Assembly (NCBI GenBank): GCA_023415715.1
Contig: JAEZJP010000094.1
Coordinates: 1-6,465 of the forward strand
Source of the DNA: Bacillota bacterium
GTDB taxonomy: Bacteria > Bacillota > Clostridia > Christensenellales > Aristaeellaceae
Direction of reading: 5' to 3'
Length of the DNA stretch: 6,465 bases
Position numbers and translations under genes: made by a program. Of this stretch, positions 1 through 6,298 are shown one piece after another. Below the pieces are notes generated by a model. That model was not told the origin of the DNA, made no database searches, and worked only from the letters and a program-made list of their open reading frames with translations. Every line of letters starts with the position of its first letter. Positions within the stretch are counted from its first letter, which is position 1.

Positions 1-54
1 ATAACCAAATTGTATAAGGATCTGGAACAGGAAACAGCAGGAGGGGTCAAATGA
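1..54 (+). CDS. C-terminal end of an unidentified upstream gene (partial)
   Basis: The first reading frame is open from the window edge and ends at a TGA at 52-54. It encodes 17 residues (ITKLYKDLEQETAGGVK), a charged, probably helical tail. The stop overlaps the ATG of the next gene in an ATGA arrangement (51-54), the classic sign of translational coupling inside an operon, and the ribosome binding site of the next gene lies inside this tail. The overlap is the main reason for calling it a real gene end, since 17 codons alone prove little. Nothing identifies the product; from the neighbours it may be another glycan-metabolism gene, but that is a guess. Confidence 0.6.
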   Translation: MTKLYKDLEQETAGGVK

Positions 55-932
55 ATGTGCTGATTGGCAAGCGCAGGATGGAGGAACGAAAGGTTTACTC
101 CAGCCTTGAGATACTGGATACATCCACCGCGGAATGCACGCAGCTGTGCGAAATGGACCACCTGATCGAAGCCCCCAACTGGACCAGGGATGGAAAATCA
201 CTTATCTACAACGCGGGTGGACGGATTTATGCCTATGATTTAGATACAGGCATTCACCGCGCTGTGGATTCCGGCTTTTGTACCTGGTGCAATAACGACC
301 ATGTGCTGTCTTCTGACGGCAAATCCATTGCCGTAAGCCATCATACAGCGGAGGACGGCCTGTCACGCATTTATGTATTTCCGCTGCATGGCGGGCAGCC
401 GGTGCTGATCACGCCTATCGCGCCAAGCTACCTGCACGGCTGGTCGCCCGATGGCAGTACGCTTGCCTACTGCGCCGAGCGGAACGGGGAATACGATGTA
501 TATGTTATTCCCGCAGCGGGCGGGGAGGAAACGCGTTTGACCGATACGCAGGGCTTGAATGACGGGCCGGAGTTTTCGCCGGATGGGAAGCATATCTGGT
601 TCAACTCCGTGCGTTCCGGCCTCATGCAGGTATACCGTATGGATGCGGACGGGAAAAATGTTATCCGCATGACGGATGAAGAATCCAACAACTGGTTCCC
701 GCACGTATCCCCGGATGGGAAATGGGTGGCGTACATCGCCTACCGTAAAGGTGATGTGGCCCCCGGCGAGCACCCGGCCAACAAAAACGTGGAGCTTCGC
801 CTGATGCCGTATGGCGGCGGGGAATCAAAGCTTCTGGTATCGCTGTTTGGCGGCCAGGGCACCATCAACGTCAATTCCTGGGCGCCGGACAGCCGCCGCC
901 TTGCGTTTGTGCGGTACCGGCTGAAGGAATAA
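51..932 (+). CDS. TolB-like (PD40) beta-propeller protein, cytoplasmic
   Basis: A 293-residue protein made almost entirely of PD40/WD40-like propeller repeats. The repeat cores are WTRDGKSLIY (44-53), LSSDGKSIAV (86-95), WSPDGSTLAY (131-140), FSPDGKHIWF (175-184), VSPDGKWVAY (219-228) and WAPDSRRLAF (277-286). They are spaced about 44 residues apart, except for a longer last interval holding a loop with HPANK at 241-245. Six blades fit the length. There is no signal peptide or membrane segment, unlike periplasmic TolB, so it should act in the cytoplasm. The start at 51 is supported by AGGAGG at 39-44, six bases upstream, and by the ATGA overlap with the previous gene. Related folds occur in TolB, in prolyl oligopeptidase propellers and in cytoplasmic oligogalacturonate lyases (PL22), so the protein could bind or cleave a sugar. 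Its place 51 bp before a beta-mannosidase favours a glycan role (inference). The fold is certain, the function unknown. Confidence 0.9.
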   Translation: MNVLIGKRRMEERKVYSSLEILDTSTAECTQLCEMDHLIEAPNWTRDGKSLIYNAGGRIYAYDLDTGIHRAVDSGFCTWCNNDHVLSSDGKSIAVSHHTAEDGLSRIYVFPLHGGQPVLITPIAPSYLHGWSPDGSTLAYCAERNGEYDVYVIPAAGGEETRLTDTQGLNDGPEFSPDGKHIWFNSVRSGLMQVYRMDADGKNVIRMTDEESNNWFPHVSPDGKWVAYIAYRKGDVAPGEHPANKNVELRLMPYGGGESKLLVSLFGGQGTINVNSWAPDSRRLAFVRYRLKE

Positions 933-983
933 GGAAATCTACTTGGCGGCAGTCTTAATGATTCATGGGAGGATGTATAGCGC

Positions 984-3419
984 ATGCAGACTGTTTCTTT
1001 GAACGGGCAATGGCGGATGTGCGTTGCTGAAACAAACGGCTGGATCCCGGCCAATGTGCCAGGCTCCGTATATCAGGATATGCTGGCTGCCGGAAAGATG
1101 GAGGACCCTTTCTACCGCGACAATGAGGACAAGGCGCTTGCCTTGATGGATAACGATTTTATCTATGAACGGAGCTTTGCTGTAACGGATTCGCTGCTAA
1201 GCTGCCGGCGGGTAGTTCTGCGCATGGAGGGCCTGGATACCCTGGCGGATGTGTATGTAAACGGCGTCAAAGTTCTTTACGCCGACAACATGCACCGCAA
1301 CTGGGAAATGGATGTGAAATCACGGCTCGTAGGCGGGGAAAACAGCATCCGCATTCAATTCCACTCTCCCACCCGCTACATTCAGGAAAAGTTTGAGGAA
1401 AGCCCGGAGTACACCGGCTCCGAGGATTGCATGCGCGGTTTCGTGCACCTGCGCAAAACACACTGCATGTTTGGCTGGGATTGGGGCCCCCGGCTGCCCG
1501 ACTGCGGCATCTGGCGGAATATTACCCTTTTGGGCATCGCAGGCGGGCGCATTTTGAACGTGCATGTGCGCCAGCGCCATGAATCAGGCACGGTGACGCT
1601 TGCCGTAAAGCCCGAACTGGAAAAAGCGGAGAACAGCGCCCTTTTCGTTACGGCGGAGGCGGTGGCCCCCGGCGGGAAATCTTATCCGATGGATGGGGAC
1701 GGAAACATCCATATCGCCGACCCCATGCTCTGGTGGCCCAATGGCTATGGCTCACAGCCTCTGTACACCGTGCGCGTGACGCTTTCGGACGAAAAAAAGA
1801 ACGTGCTGGATGTATGGGAGCGGAGGATCGGCCTGCGCACCATGACAATGCACATCGAAAAGGATAAGTGGGGCGAAAGCTTCTGCCATGAGGTGAACGG
1901 CGTACAAGTCTTCGCCATGGGCGCAGACTATATTCCGGAGGACAACCTCCTGGGCCGGGTAACGCCTGAACGCACCCGAAAGCTCCTGCTAAGCGCCAAA
2001 GAGGCCAACTTCAACGCCATCCGCGTGTGGGGCGGCGGGCATTACCCCTCCGACGCCTTCTATGATATCTGTGACGAACTGGGGCTTGTGGTGTGGCAGG
2101 ATTTCATGTTTGCCTGCGGGGCATATAAGCTCACCGACGCTTTTGAGGCTAGCATCCGTGCGGAATTCCGCGACAACATCCTGCGCCTTCGCCATCACGC
2201 TTCCCTGGGGTTATGGTGCGGCAACAATGAAATGGAGATGTTCGCCACCCAGAACCTTTGGGTATCCACACCCACCCAGCGCTATGAATACCTGCGCATG
2301 TACGAGTATATCCTGCCCCGCATGGTCAAGGAACTGGACCCCGACACCTTCTACTGGCCGGCATCCCCCTCCTCCGGCGGCAGGTTTGACGATCCCAATG
2401 CCGAGAACCGGGGCGACGTCCACTACTGGGATGTATGGCACGGCCTAAAGCCCTTCACCGCCTACCGGGATTTTTACTTCCGTTACGCTTCAGAGTTCGG
2501 CTTCCAATCGTATCCGCATTTCAAAACGCTGGAGGCCGTGACGCAGCCTGAGGAGCGCAACGCCTTCTCCCGCGTGATGGAAAAGCACCAGCGCAACGGC
2601 ACGGCCAACGGCCGGATCCTCATGTACCTGTCGCAAACGTATCTGTATCCCAAGGATTTTCAGAGCCTCATCTATACTTCCCAGCTTTTGCAAGCCGATG
2701 CCATCCGTTACGGCGTGGAGCATTGGCGCCGGTACCGGGGCCGCTGCATGGGCGCCATCTACTGGCAATTGAACGACTGCTGGCCGGTGATTTCCTGGTC
2801 ATCCATCGATTATGACTTCCGCTGGAAGGCGTTGCACTATGCTGCCAGGCGCTTCTTTGCCCCCTTGATGATCTCCTGCAAAGAGGAGGGGGAACTTGCG
2901 GGGATGTCTTCCGTTAATGAGCAGCTTATGGAACCGGTGAAAAACACCGTGCAGCTTTGCGTGGCTAATGAGACCATGAAGGAACAAATATGCACCGTGG
3001 TTTGGTCGCTAAGGGATGCCAAGGCCGCGATACTAAAACGTGGGGAGCAGCAGGTGACGGTGGCCGCGCTATCAAGCCTATGGCTTGACGAAATGGAATT
3101 TGAGGGCATGGACAGGCAGGGGCAGTATGTATCTTACGCGCTTAAGCAGAATGGTGTAACTGTGTCGTATGGCACGGTGCTGCTCACGCGGCCCAAGCAT
3201 TTCCGCTTCGAAGACCCGAAGCTCACCGTGCATGTGGAAGGCAGCGAAGTCGTTATCACAGCTCAGGCTTACGCCAAGAGCGTGTTCATTGATTCCGCCG
3301 ACGGGCTGTTGAAGCTTTCGGACAACTGGTTTGACATGGACGCGGGGGAAAGGCGCGTAAAGATTTTGGAAGGGAAACCGGAGGGCATCACCGTAAGGTC
3401 GGTGTTTGATATCGCATAA
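984..3419 (+). CDS. Beta-mannosidase, glycoside hydrolase family 2
   Basis: An 811-residue GH2 enzyme, close to the usual length of bacterial beta-mannosidases (EC 3.2.1.25), which release mannose from the non-reducing ends of beta-1,4-mannosides. Domains in order: a jelly-roll sugar-binding domain (about 1-180) with GWDWGP at 164-169; an Ig-like domain (about 185-290) with LWWPNGYG at 249-256; a TIM barrel (about 295-640) with RVWGGGHY at 347-354; and C-terminal beta-sandwich domains. WCGNNE at 411-416 supplies the acid/base Glu416 and SEFGFQSYP the nucleophile Glu504. YWQLNDCWP at 593-601 closes the barrel region and is typical of the mannosidase branch of GH2. There is no signal peptide, so it probably acts on imported mannooligosaccharides or N-glycan fragments in the cytoplasm. 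The start has TGGGAGGA at 966-973, ten bases upstream. No frameshift or missing catalytic residue is seen. It probably shares a transcript with the genes on both sides. Confidence 0.95.
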   Translation: MQTVSLNGQWRMCVAETNGWIPANVPGSVYQDMLAAGKMEDPFYRDNEDKALALMDNDFIYERSFAVTDSLLSCRRVVLRMEGLDTLADVYVNGVKVLYADNMHRNWEMDVKSRLVGGENSIRIQFHSPTRYIQEKFEESPEYTGSEDCMRGFVHLRKTHCMFGWDWGPRLPDCGIWRNITLLGIAGGRILNVHVRQRHESGTVTLAVKPELEKAENSALFVTAEAVAPGGKSYPMDGDGNIHIADPMLWWPNGYGSQPLYTVRVTLSDEKKNVLDVWERRIGLRTMTMHIEKDKWGESFCHEVNGVQVFAMGADYIPEDNLLGRVTPERTRKLLLSAKEANFNAIRVWGGGHYPSDAFYDICDELGLVVWQDFMFACGAYKLTDAFEASIRAEFRDNILRLRHHASLGLWCGNNEMEMFATQNLWVSTPTQRYEYLRMYEYILPRMVKELDPDTFYWPASPSSGGRFDDPNAENRGDVHYWDVWHGLKPFTAYRDFYFRYASEFGFQSYPHFKTLEAVTQPEERNAFSRVMEKHQRNGTANGRILMYLSQTYLYPKDFQSLIYTSQLLQADAIRYGVEHWRRYRGRCMGAIYWQLNDCWPVISWSSIDYDFRWKALHYAARRFFAPLMISCKEEGELAGMSSVNEQLMEPVKNTVQLCVANETMKEQICTVVWSLRDAKAAILKRGEQQVTVAALSSLWLDEMEFEGMDRQGQYVSYALKQNGVTVSYGTVLLTRPKHFRFEDPKLTVHVEGSEVVITAQAYAKSVFIDSADGLLKLSDNWFDMDAGERRVKILEGKPEGITVRSVFDIA

Positions 3420-3458
3420 CGGGCATATTGGTTTACTATCCAATTACGCAGGAGTTTG

Positions 3459-3465
3459 AAAGGAG
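3459..3465 (+). promoter_or_regulatory. Ribosome binding site fixing the start of the reductase
   Basis: AAAGGAG lies eight bases before the ATG at 3474. The frame can be extended upstream to a TTG at 3456, but that would place this site inside the gene and leave only a GCAGGAG two bases before the start, which is too close. The encoded sequence from 3474 (MQYVPFGKTGIQVSRLGFG) also matches the normal N-terminus of this reductase family. Confidence 0.85.
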
Positions 3466-3473
3466 TCTTCACC

Positions 3474-4610
3474 ATGCAATACGTACCCTTTGGCAAAACA
3501 GGCATTCAGGTTTCCCGGCTGGGCTTTGGCTGCATGCGCCTGCCCTATGAAGAAAAGGACGGCGTGAAGGTTTTCAATACCGAAAAGAGCGTCGAGATGA
3601 TGCATAGGGCCATGGAGCTTGGCGTCAACTATTTTGACACCGCGCCTTATTACTGCGACAAGCAAAGCGAAGTCATCGTAGGCAAGGCACTGAAGGGCCG
3701 CCGCGACAAAGTGTATCTTTCCACCAAGAACCCCATCGAGAATGACTCCGGAGACGATTTTGAAAAGCGCCTGGAGACTTCTCTTTCCAAGCTGGATACA
3801 GATTATATCGACTTTTACCATCTCTGGGGCATTGATCTGGAAACATATGATACAAAAATTGATGTGAAGGATGGTCCCTTGTCCAGGGCGCTGAAGCTGA
3901 AGGAGCAGGGTCTCATCCGCCACATCTCCTTCTCTTTTCACGATGATCCGGAAAATCTCGCCAAAATCTTAAAGCGCGGTGAGGGCATCTTCTCCTCGGT
4001 GCTGTGCCAGTACAACCTTCTGGATAGGTCCAACGAGGAAGGCATGGCGCTGGCTCATGAACAAGGCCTCGGCGTGGTTGTCATGGGCCCGGTGGGCGGC
4101 GGGAGGCTGGGCGCGCCTTCGGATGTCATCCGCAGCCTTCTGCCAGGCAAGGTGGAATCTTCCGCCGAGGTGGCGCTGCGCTTTGTATTCAACAATCCCA
4201 ATGTGCATATCGCTTTGTCCGGCATGGGAAGTATCGACATGGTGGAGGAGAACTGCCGCCTGGCAAGTAATATCAGGCCTTTAACGGAAGAAGAAGTTCT
4301 TAGGGTAGAAACCATGATGGCCGAAAACAAGCGGCTGTCGGAGCTGTATTGCACCGGCTGCAACTATTGCATGCCCTGCCCCGCCGGCATCAACATCCCC
4401 GAAATCTTCAAAATCATGAACTATCACAGGGTCTACAAGATCACCGATTACGCAAGGGACGAGTATGCCCAGATCGGCAAGGTGGACTGGAAGAAGTACG
4501 AAAACGCCTCCGCCTGTCTGGATTGCGGTGCCTGCGAAGGCAAGTGCCCCCAGCACCTTCAAATCCGTGACCAGCTTCGCCAAACACACGAAACGCTTGC
4601 GAAAAGGTGA
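3474..4610 (+). CDS. Aldo/keto reductase with C-terminal two-[4Fe-4S] ferredoxin domain
   Basis: A 378-residue protein of the COG1453-type branch of aldo/keto reductases. Residues 1 to about 280 form the TIM barrel that normally binds NAD(P)H. The catalytic tetrad is readable: Asp55 and Tyr60 (DTAPYY), Lys85 (STKNP) and His116 (FYHLWG). The C-terminal part carries eight cysteines in two ferredoxin-like groups, CTGCNYCMPCP (Cys293, 296, 299, 302) and CLDCGACEGKCP (Cys348, 351, 354, 358), enough for two [4Fe-4S] clusters. This implies electron transfer between the clusters and a nicotinamide cofactor or substrate, as expected in an anaerobe. The natural substrate of this branch is not established. 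It starts 54 bp after the mannosidase with no visible promoter or terminator between them, so it is probably co-transcribed, and a sugar-derived carbonyl or alcohol is one possible substrate (inference). A palindromic repeat begins three bases after its stop codon. Confidence 0.93.
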   Translation: MQYVPFGKTGIQVSRLGFGCMRLPYEEKDGVKVFNTEKSVEMMHRAMELGVNYFDTAPYYCDKQSEVIVGKALKGRRDKVYLSTKNPIENDSGDDFEKRLETSLSKLDTDYIDFYHLWGIDLETYDTKIDVKDGPLSRALKLKEQGLIRHISFSFHDDPENLAKILKRGEGIFSSVLCQYNLLDRSNEEGMALAHEQGLGVVVMGPVGGGRLGAPSDVIRSLLPGKVESSAEVALRFVFNNPNVHIALSGMGSIDMVEENCRLASNIRPLTEEEVLRVETMMAENKRLSELYCTGCNYCMPCPAGINIPEIFKIMNYHRVYKITDYARDEYAQIGKVDWKKYENASACLDCGACEGKCPQHLQIRDQLRQTHETLAKR

Positions 4611-4613
4611 CAT

Positions 4614-4671
4614 GAGTTTTTCATGGCAGGGTGCGGGGAGAGGGATTTTTTCAAAAAGTCCTTTCCCCGCA
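4614..4671 (+). repeat. Intergenic palindromic repeat, copy A
   Basis: A short element made of a lead segment (TTTTCATGGCAGGG, from 4618) and a long imperfect palindrome at 4632-4671. The arms pair from T4632-A4671 inwards to about T4649-A4654 around a TTTTTTC/AAAAA centre, with two G-T wobbles (4640/4663, 4644/4659) and one A-G mismatch (4645/4658). Wobbles are allowed only when the plus strand is transcribed, so it looks built to fold as a plus-strand RNA. The same lead and palindrome recur at 6299-6355. It follows the reductase stop directly and may end or protect that transcript, but no U-tract follows the stem, so it is not a standard intrinsic terminator. Confidence 0.8.
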
Positions 4672-4709
4672 GACTACCACAATAAAGCGAACCTACTAGA
4701 TTCTTCTGG

Positions 4710-4738
4710 TTGACAAAATGACCATTTTGCACTATCAT
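4710..4738 (+). promoter_or_regulatory. Sigma-A type promoter for the helicase gene
   Basis: A perfect TTGACA (4710-4715) and TATCAT (4733-4738, five of six to consensus) are separated by exactly 17 bases. Transcription would start near 4744-4746, giving a leader of about 140 nt before the helicase ATG at 4886. No comparable promoter is seen between the leader terminator and the start codon, so this is the likely helicase promoter and the terminator lies inside its transcript. Confidence 0.8.
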
Positions 4739-4753
4739 ATACATGCGCAGTGT

Positions 4754-4817
4754 TTCAAAGACTTTTGAATGCGCCCTGTACCGCTGATCGGACCGCGATT
4801 TCCGTTTTGTGGAAGTC
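4754..4817 (+). promoter_or_regulatory. Possible antiterminator pairing in the helicase leader
   Basis: Early in the leader, TTCAAA (4754-4759) and TTTGAA (4764-4769) can form a 6-bp AU-rich hairpin with loop GACT. Within it, GACTTTT (4760-4766) is complementary to GGAAGTC (4811-4817), the right arm of the terminator, giving five Watson-Crick pairs and two G-U pairs. Forming that helix would break both the small hairpin and the terminator. GCGCCC at 4771-4776 is also complementary to GGGCGC at 4833-4838. The pairings are seen by eye; their use as a switch is inference. Confidence 0.4.
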
Positions 4818-4828
4818 GCGGCTTTTTT
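4793..4828 (+). terminator. Intrinsic terminator (attenuator) inside the helicase leader
   Basis: The arms CCGCGATTTCC (4793-4803) and GGAAGTCGCGG (4811-4821) form an 11-bp stem with one U-G wobble (4799/4815) and a 7-base loop, followed by C and six T (4823-4828). This is a textbook intrinsic terminator. It lies about 85 bases downstream of the helicase promoter and 57 bases before the helicase ATG, so transcription from that promoter should often stop here. It would also stop read-through from the reductase operon, which is the main alternative explanation for its presence. Confidence 0.85.
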
Positions 4829-4881
4829 ATGGGGGCGCCTGCGCCCCATTATGGGGCAAAAGCCCCGTTACATAAAGGAGC
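4821..4881 (+). promoter_or_regulatory. Shine-Dalgarno-occluding structure before the helicase
   Basis: GCTTTTTTAT (4821-4830), which includes the terminator U-tract, can pair without a break with ATAAAGGAGC (4872-4881): ten pairs, two of them G-U, covering the whole ribosome binding site AAAGGAG (4874-4880). The enclosed bases fold into two compact GC hairpins: GGGGCG/CGCCCC (4832-4837 with 4842-4847) and GGGGC/GCCCC (4853-4857 with 4862-4866, loop AAAA). GCCCC at 4843-4847 can instead pair with GGGGC at 4853-4857, which gives a competing fold. The run of U opposite AAAGGAG resembles FourU-type thermosensor pairing (analogy only). Confidence 0.5.
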
Positions 4882-4885
4882 ATTC

Positions 4886-6109
4886 ATGGAATTTCATCAG
4901 TTATCCATCCATCCGGTTATTTTAAAGGCGTTGGCCCAGGAGCAGTATGTTACCCCCACGCCGATTCAAACAAAAGCGATACCGCCCGCATTATCAGGCC
5001 GGGATTTATTGGGCTGCGCCCAGACCGGCACAGGCAAAACGGCTGCCTTCGCTGTGCCCATTTTGCAGCGGCTGCTTCAAAAGCCAGTACCGACACTTGG
5101 GCGCCGGCCCATCCGGGCGCTGATTTTAACCCCTACCCGGGAGCTGGCTTTGCAGATTTACGAAAGCTTTCTGGCCTACGGCCGCTATACGGGGCTGCAT
5201 TCTGCGGTGATCTTCGGCGGCGTGGCTCAGGGACCCCAGGAGCAGAGCCTGCGCCGGGGCATTGATATTCTGGTGGCTACACCGGGGCGGCTGAACGACC
5301 TCATCGGCCAGGGGTTGGTGAACCTGAGTCTGGTTGAGATACTTACACTGGACGAGGCGGACCGCATGCTGGATATGGGCTTTATTCATGACGTGAAAAA
5401 GATCCTTCAAAAGACGCCCTCCAACAAGCAGACACTTTTCTTTTCCGCCACCATGCCCAAGGAAATCTCAGACCTTTCCGATTCCATGCTTCGCGACCCG
5501 GTGAAGGTGGATGTGGCTCCCGCCGCCCAGACGGTGGATTTGATTGCCCAGTCGGTATACTTTGTGGACAAGGTCAACAAGCGCAGCCTGCTAACGCATT
5601 TGCTGCGCGACAGGGCTTTGCAGTCCGTGCTTGTGTTTACCCGCACCAAGCATGGCGCGGACCGTGTGGTGCGCGAGCTTCAAAGGGGCAACATCAACGC
5701 CCAGGCCATCCATGGCGATAAATCACAGGCTTCCCGCCAGCAGGCATTAAGCGGCTTCAAAAACAAATCCATCCGCGTGCTGGTGGCTACGGATATTGCG
5801 GCCAGGGGCATTGATATCGATGAACTGTCCCATGTGATCAATTTTGAACTGCCTGACGTGCCGGAAACATATGTCCACCGCATCGGCCGTACGGGCCGGG
5901 CCGGGCATACAGGCATTGCGATCTCCTTTTGCGATATTGAGGAAAAGGATAAGCTTCGCGCCATTGAAAAGCTTACCGGCCGCAAGGTGCCGGTTGTGGA
6001 AAACCACCCCTATCCCATGCAGGTGTTTACACCGCCGCCCAAAGTACCAAGGCCGCCAAGAAGAATCGAGGAAAAAGAGCGGGCGCGTGCACATTTTGCC
6101 CGTTCTTGA
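4886..6109 (+). CDS. rhlE: DEAD-box ATP-dependent RNA helicase, RhlE type
   Basis: A 407-residue ATP-driven RNA-unwinding enzyme with the full motif set. Q motif: PTPIQ (24-28). Motif I: AQTGTGKT (45-52). Motif Ia: PTRELA (83-88). Motif Ib: TPGR (132-135). Motif II: DEAD (156-159). Motif III: SAT (187-189). Motif IV: VLVFTRT (248-254). Motif V: ATDIAARGID (301-310). Motif VI: HRIGRTGR (331-338). DEADRMLDMGFIHD and VFTRTKHGA match the RhlE subgroup closely. After the two RecA-like domains there is only a short basic, proline-containing tail (about 382-407), with no RNA-binding C-terminal domain. The start is the ATG at 4886, with AAAGGAG five bases upstream; an in-frame ATG at 4769 would read through the terminator hairpin and add an unconserved extension. 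Likely roles are RNA remodelling in ribosome assembly, mRNA decay or cold adaptation. Its leader suggests regulation by attenuation and ribosome-site occlusion. The rhlE symbol follows subgroup resemblance, not proven orthology. Confidence 0.95.
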   Translation: MEFHQLSIHPVILKALAQEQYVTPTPIQTKAIPPALSGRDLLGCAQTGTGKTAAFAVPILQRLLQKPVPTLGRRPIRALILTPTRELALQIYESFLAYGRYTGLHSAVIFGGVAQGPQEQSLRRGIDILVATPGRLNDLIGQGLVNLSLVEILTLDEADRMLDMGFIHDVKKILQKTPSNKQTLFFSATMPKEISDLSDSMLRDPVKVDVAPAAQTVDLIAQSVYFVDKVNKRSLLTHLLRDRALQSVLVFTRTKHGADRVVRELQRGNINAQAIHGDKSQASRQQALSGFKNKSIRVLVATDIAARGIDIDELSHVINFELPDVPETYVHRIGRTGRAGHTGIAISFCDIEEKDKLRAIEKLTGRKVPVVENHPYPMQVFTPPPKVPRPPRRIEEKERARAHFARS

Positions 6110-6125
6110 TCTTAGGATAAACAAC

Positions 6126-6159
6126 AGCGCCGCTATCGTTTATAGCGGCGCTTTAATTT
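6126..6159 (+). terminator. Intrinsic terminator after the helicase gene
   Basis: A perfect 11-bp stem, AGCGCCGCTAT (6126-6136) with ATAGCGGCGCT (6142-6152), has a 5-base loop CGTTT and is followed by TTAATTT. It lies 16 bases after the helicase stop. The T-run is interrupted, but the stem is strong. On the minus strand the stem is followed by GTTGTTTA, so it may also stop transcription coming from the convergent minus-strand gene. Confidence 0.85.
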
Positions 6160-6187
6160 GTCCTGGTAATAGGGTGCAATACCACTT

Positions 6188-6292
6188 TTAAAACTCGGCA
6201 TAGGTCTTAAGCATCAGGCGGGTGATCAGCGATTCCTCACCGCCCTGGCTCGCGTTTGGTGCTGACACGATAGCTTTGATTTTGTATGATCC
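6188..6292 (-). pseudogene. Minus-strand coding remnant, 34 codons, no start
   Basis: Read on the minus strand, 34 sense codons run from 6292 down to a TAA at 6190-6188. They end in GGEESLITRLMLKTYAEF, which has a natural protein-like composition and codon use like the neighbouring genes. Directly upstream in the same frame is a TAG (6295-6293), and there is no ATG with a ribosome binding site for the stretch, so it is not an intact gene. It abuts the palindromic repeat at 6299-6355, and its frame differs from that of the minus-strand gene beyond the repeat. The simplest reading is the broken 3' end of an older gene. The product is not recognised, and a chance open frame cannot be excluded. 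Confidence 0.4.
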
Positions 6293-6298
6293 CTATAT

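Noticed and set aside
2062..2448. 128-codon plus-strand frame inside the beta-mannosidase, and long minus-strand frames opposite the mannosidase and reductase
   Set aside because: They overlap strongly conserved catalytic coding sequence in the main frame, and the translations show only low-complexity shadow-type composition with no domain.
3427..3444. Small inverted repeat ATTGG/CCAAT between the mannosidase and the reductase
   Set aside because: It has only five pairs with an 8-base loop and no T-run, too weak to call a terminator or operator. No convincing promoter hexamers were found in the gap either.
3456..3473. TTG start six codons upstream for the aldo/keto reductase
   Set aside because: It would bury the AAAGGAG inside the gene, and its own upstream purine run is only two bases away. 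The family N-terminus begins at the ATG at 3474.
4743..4787. 14-codon mini-ORF (MRSVSKTFECALYR) at the start of the helicase leader, a possible leader peptide
   Set aside because: Its ATG falls at or before the predicted transcription start, so it would be leaderless with no ribosome binding site. There is no run of regulatory codons for one amino acid.
4769..4885. In-frame N-terminal extension of the helicase from an upstream ATG
   Set aside because: The extension would translate the terminator hairpin and GC hairpins, has no ribosome binding site, and precedes the normal conserved helicase N-terminus, which starts at an ATG with a good AAAGGAG.
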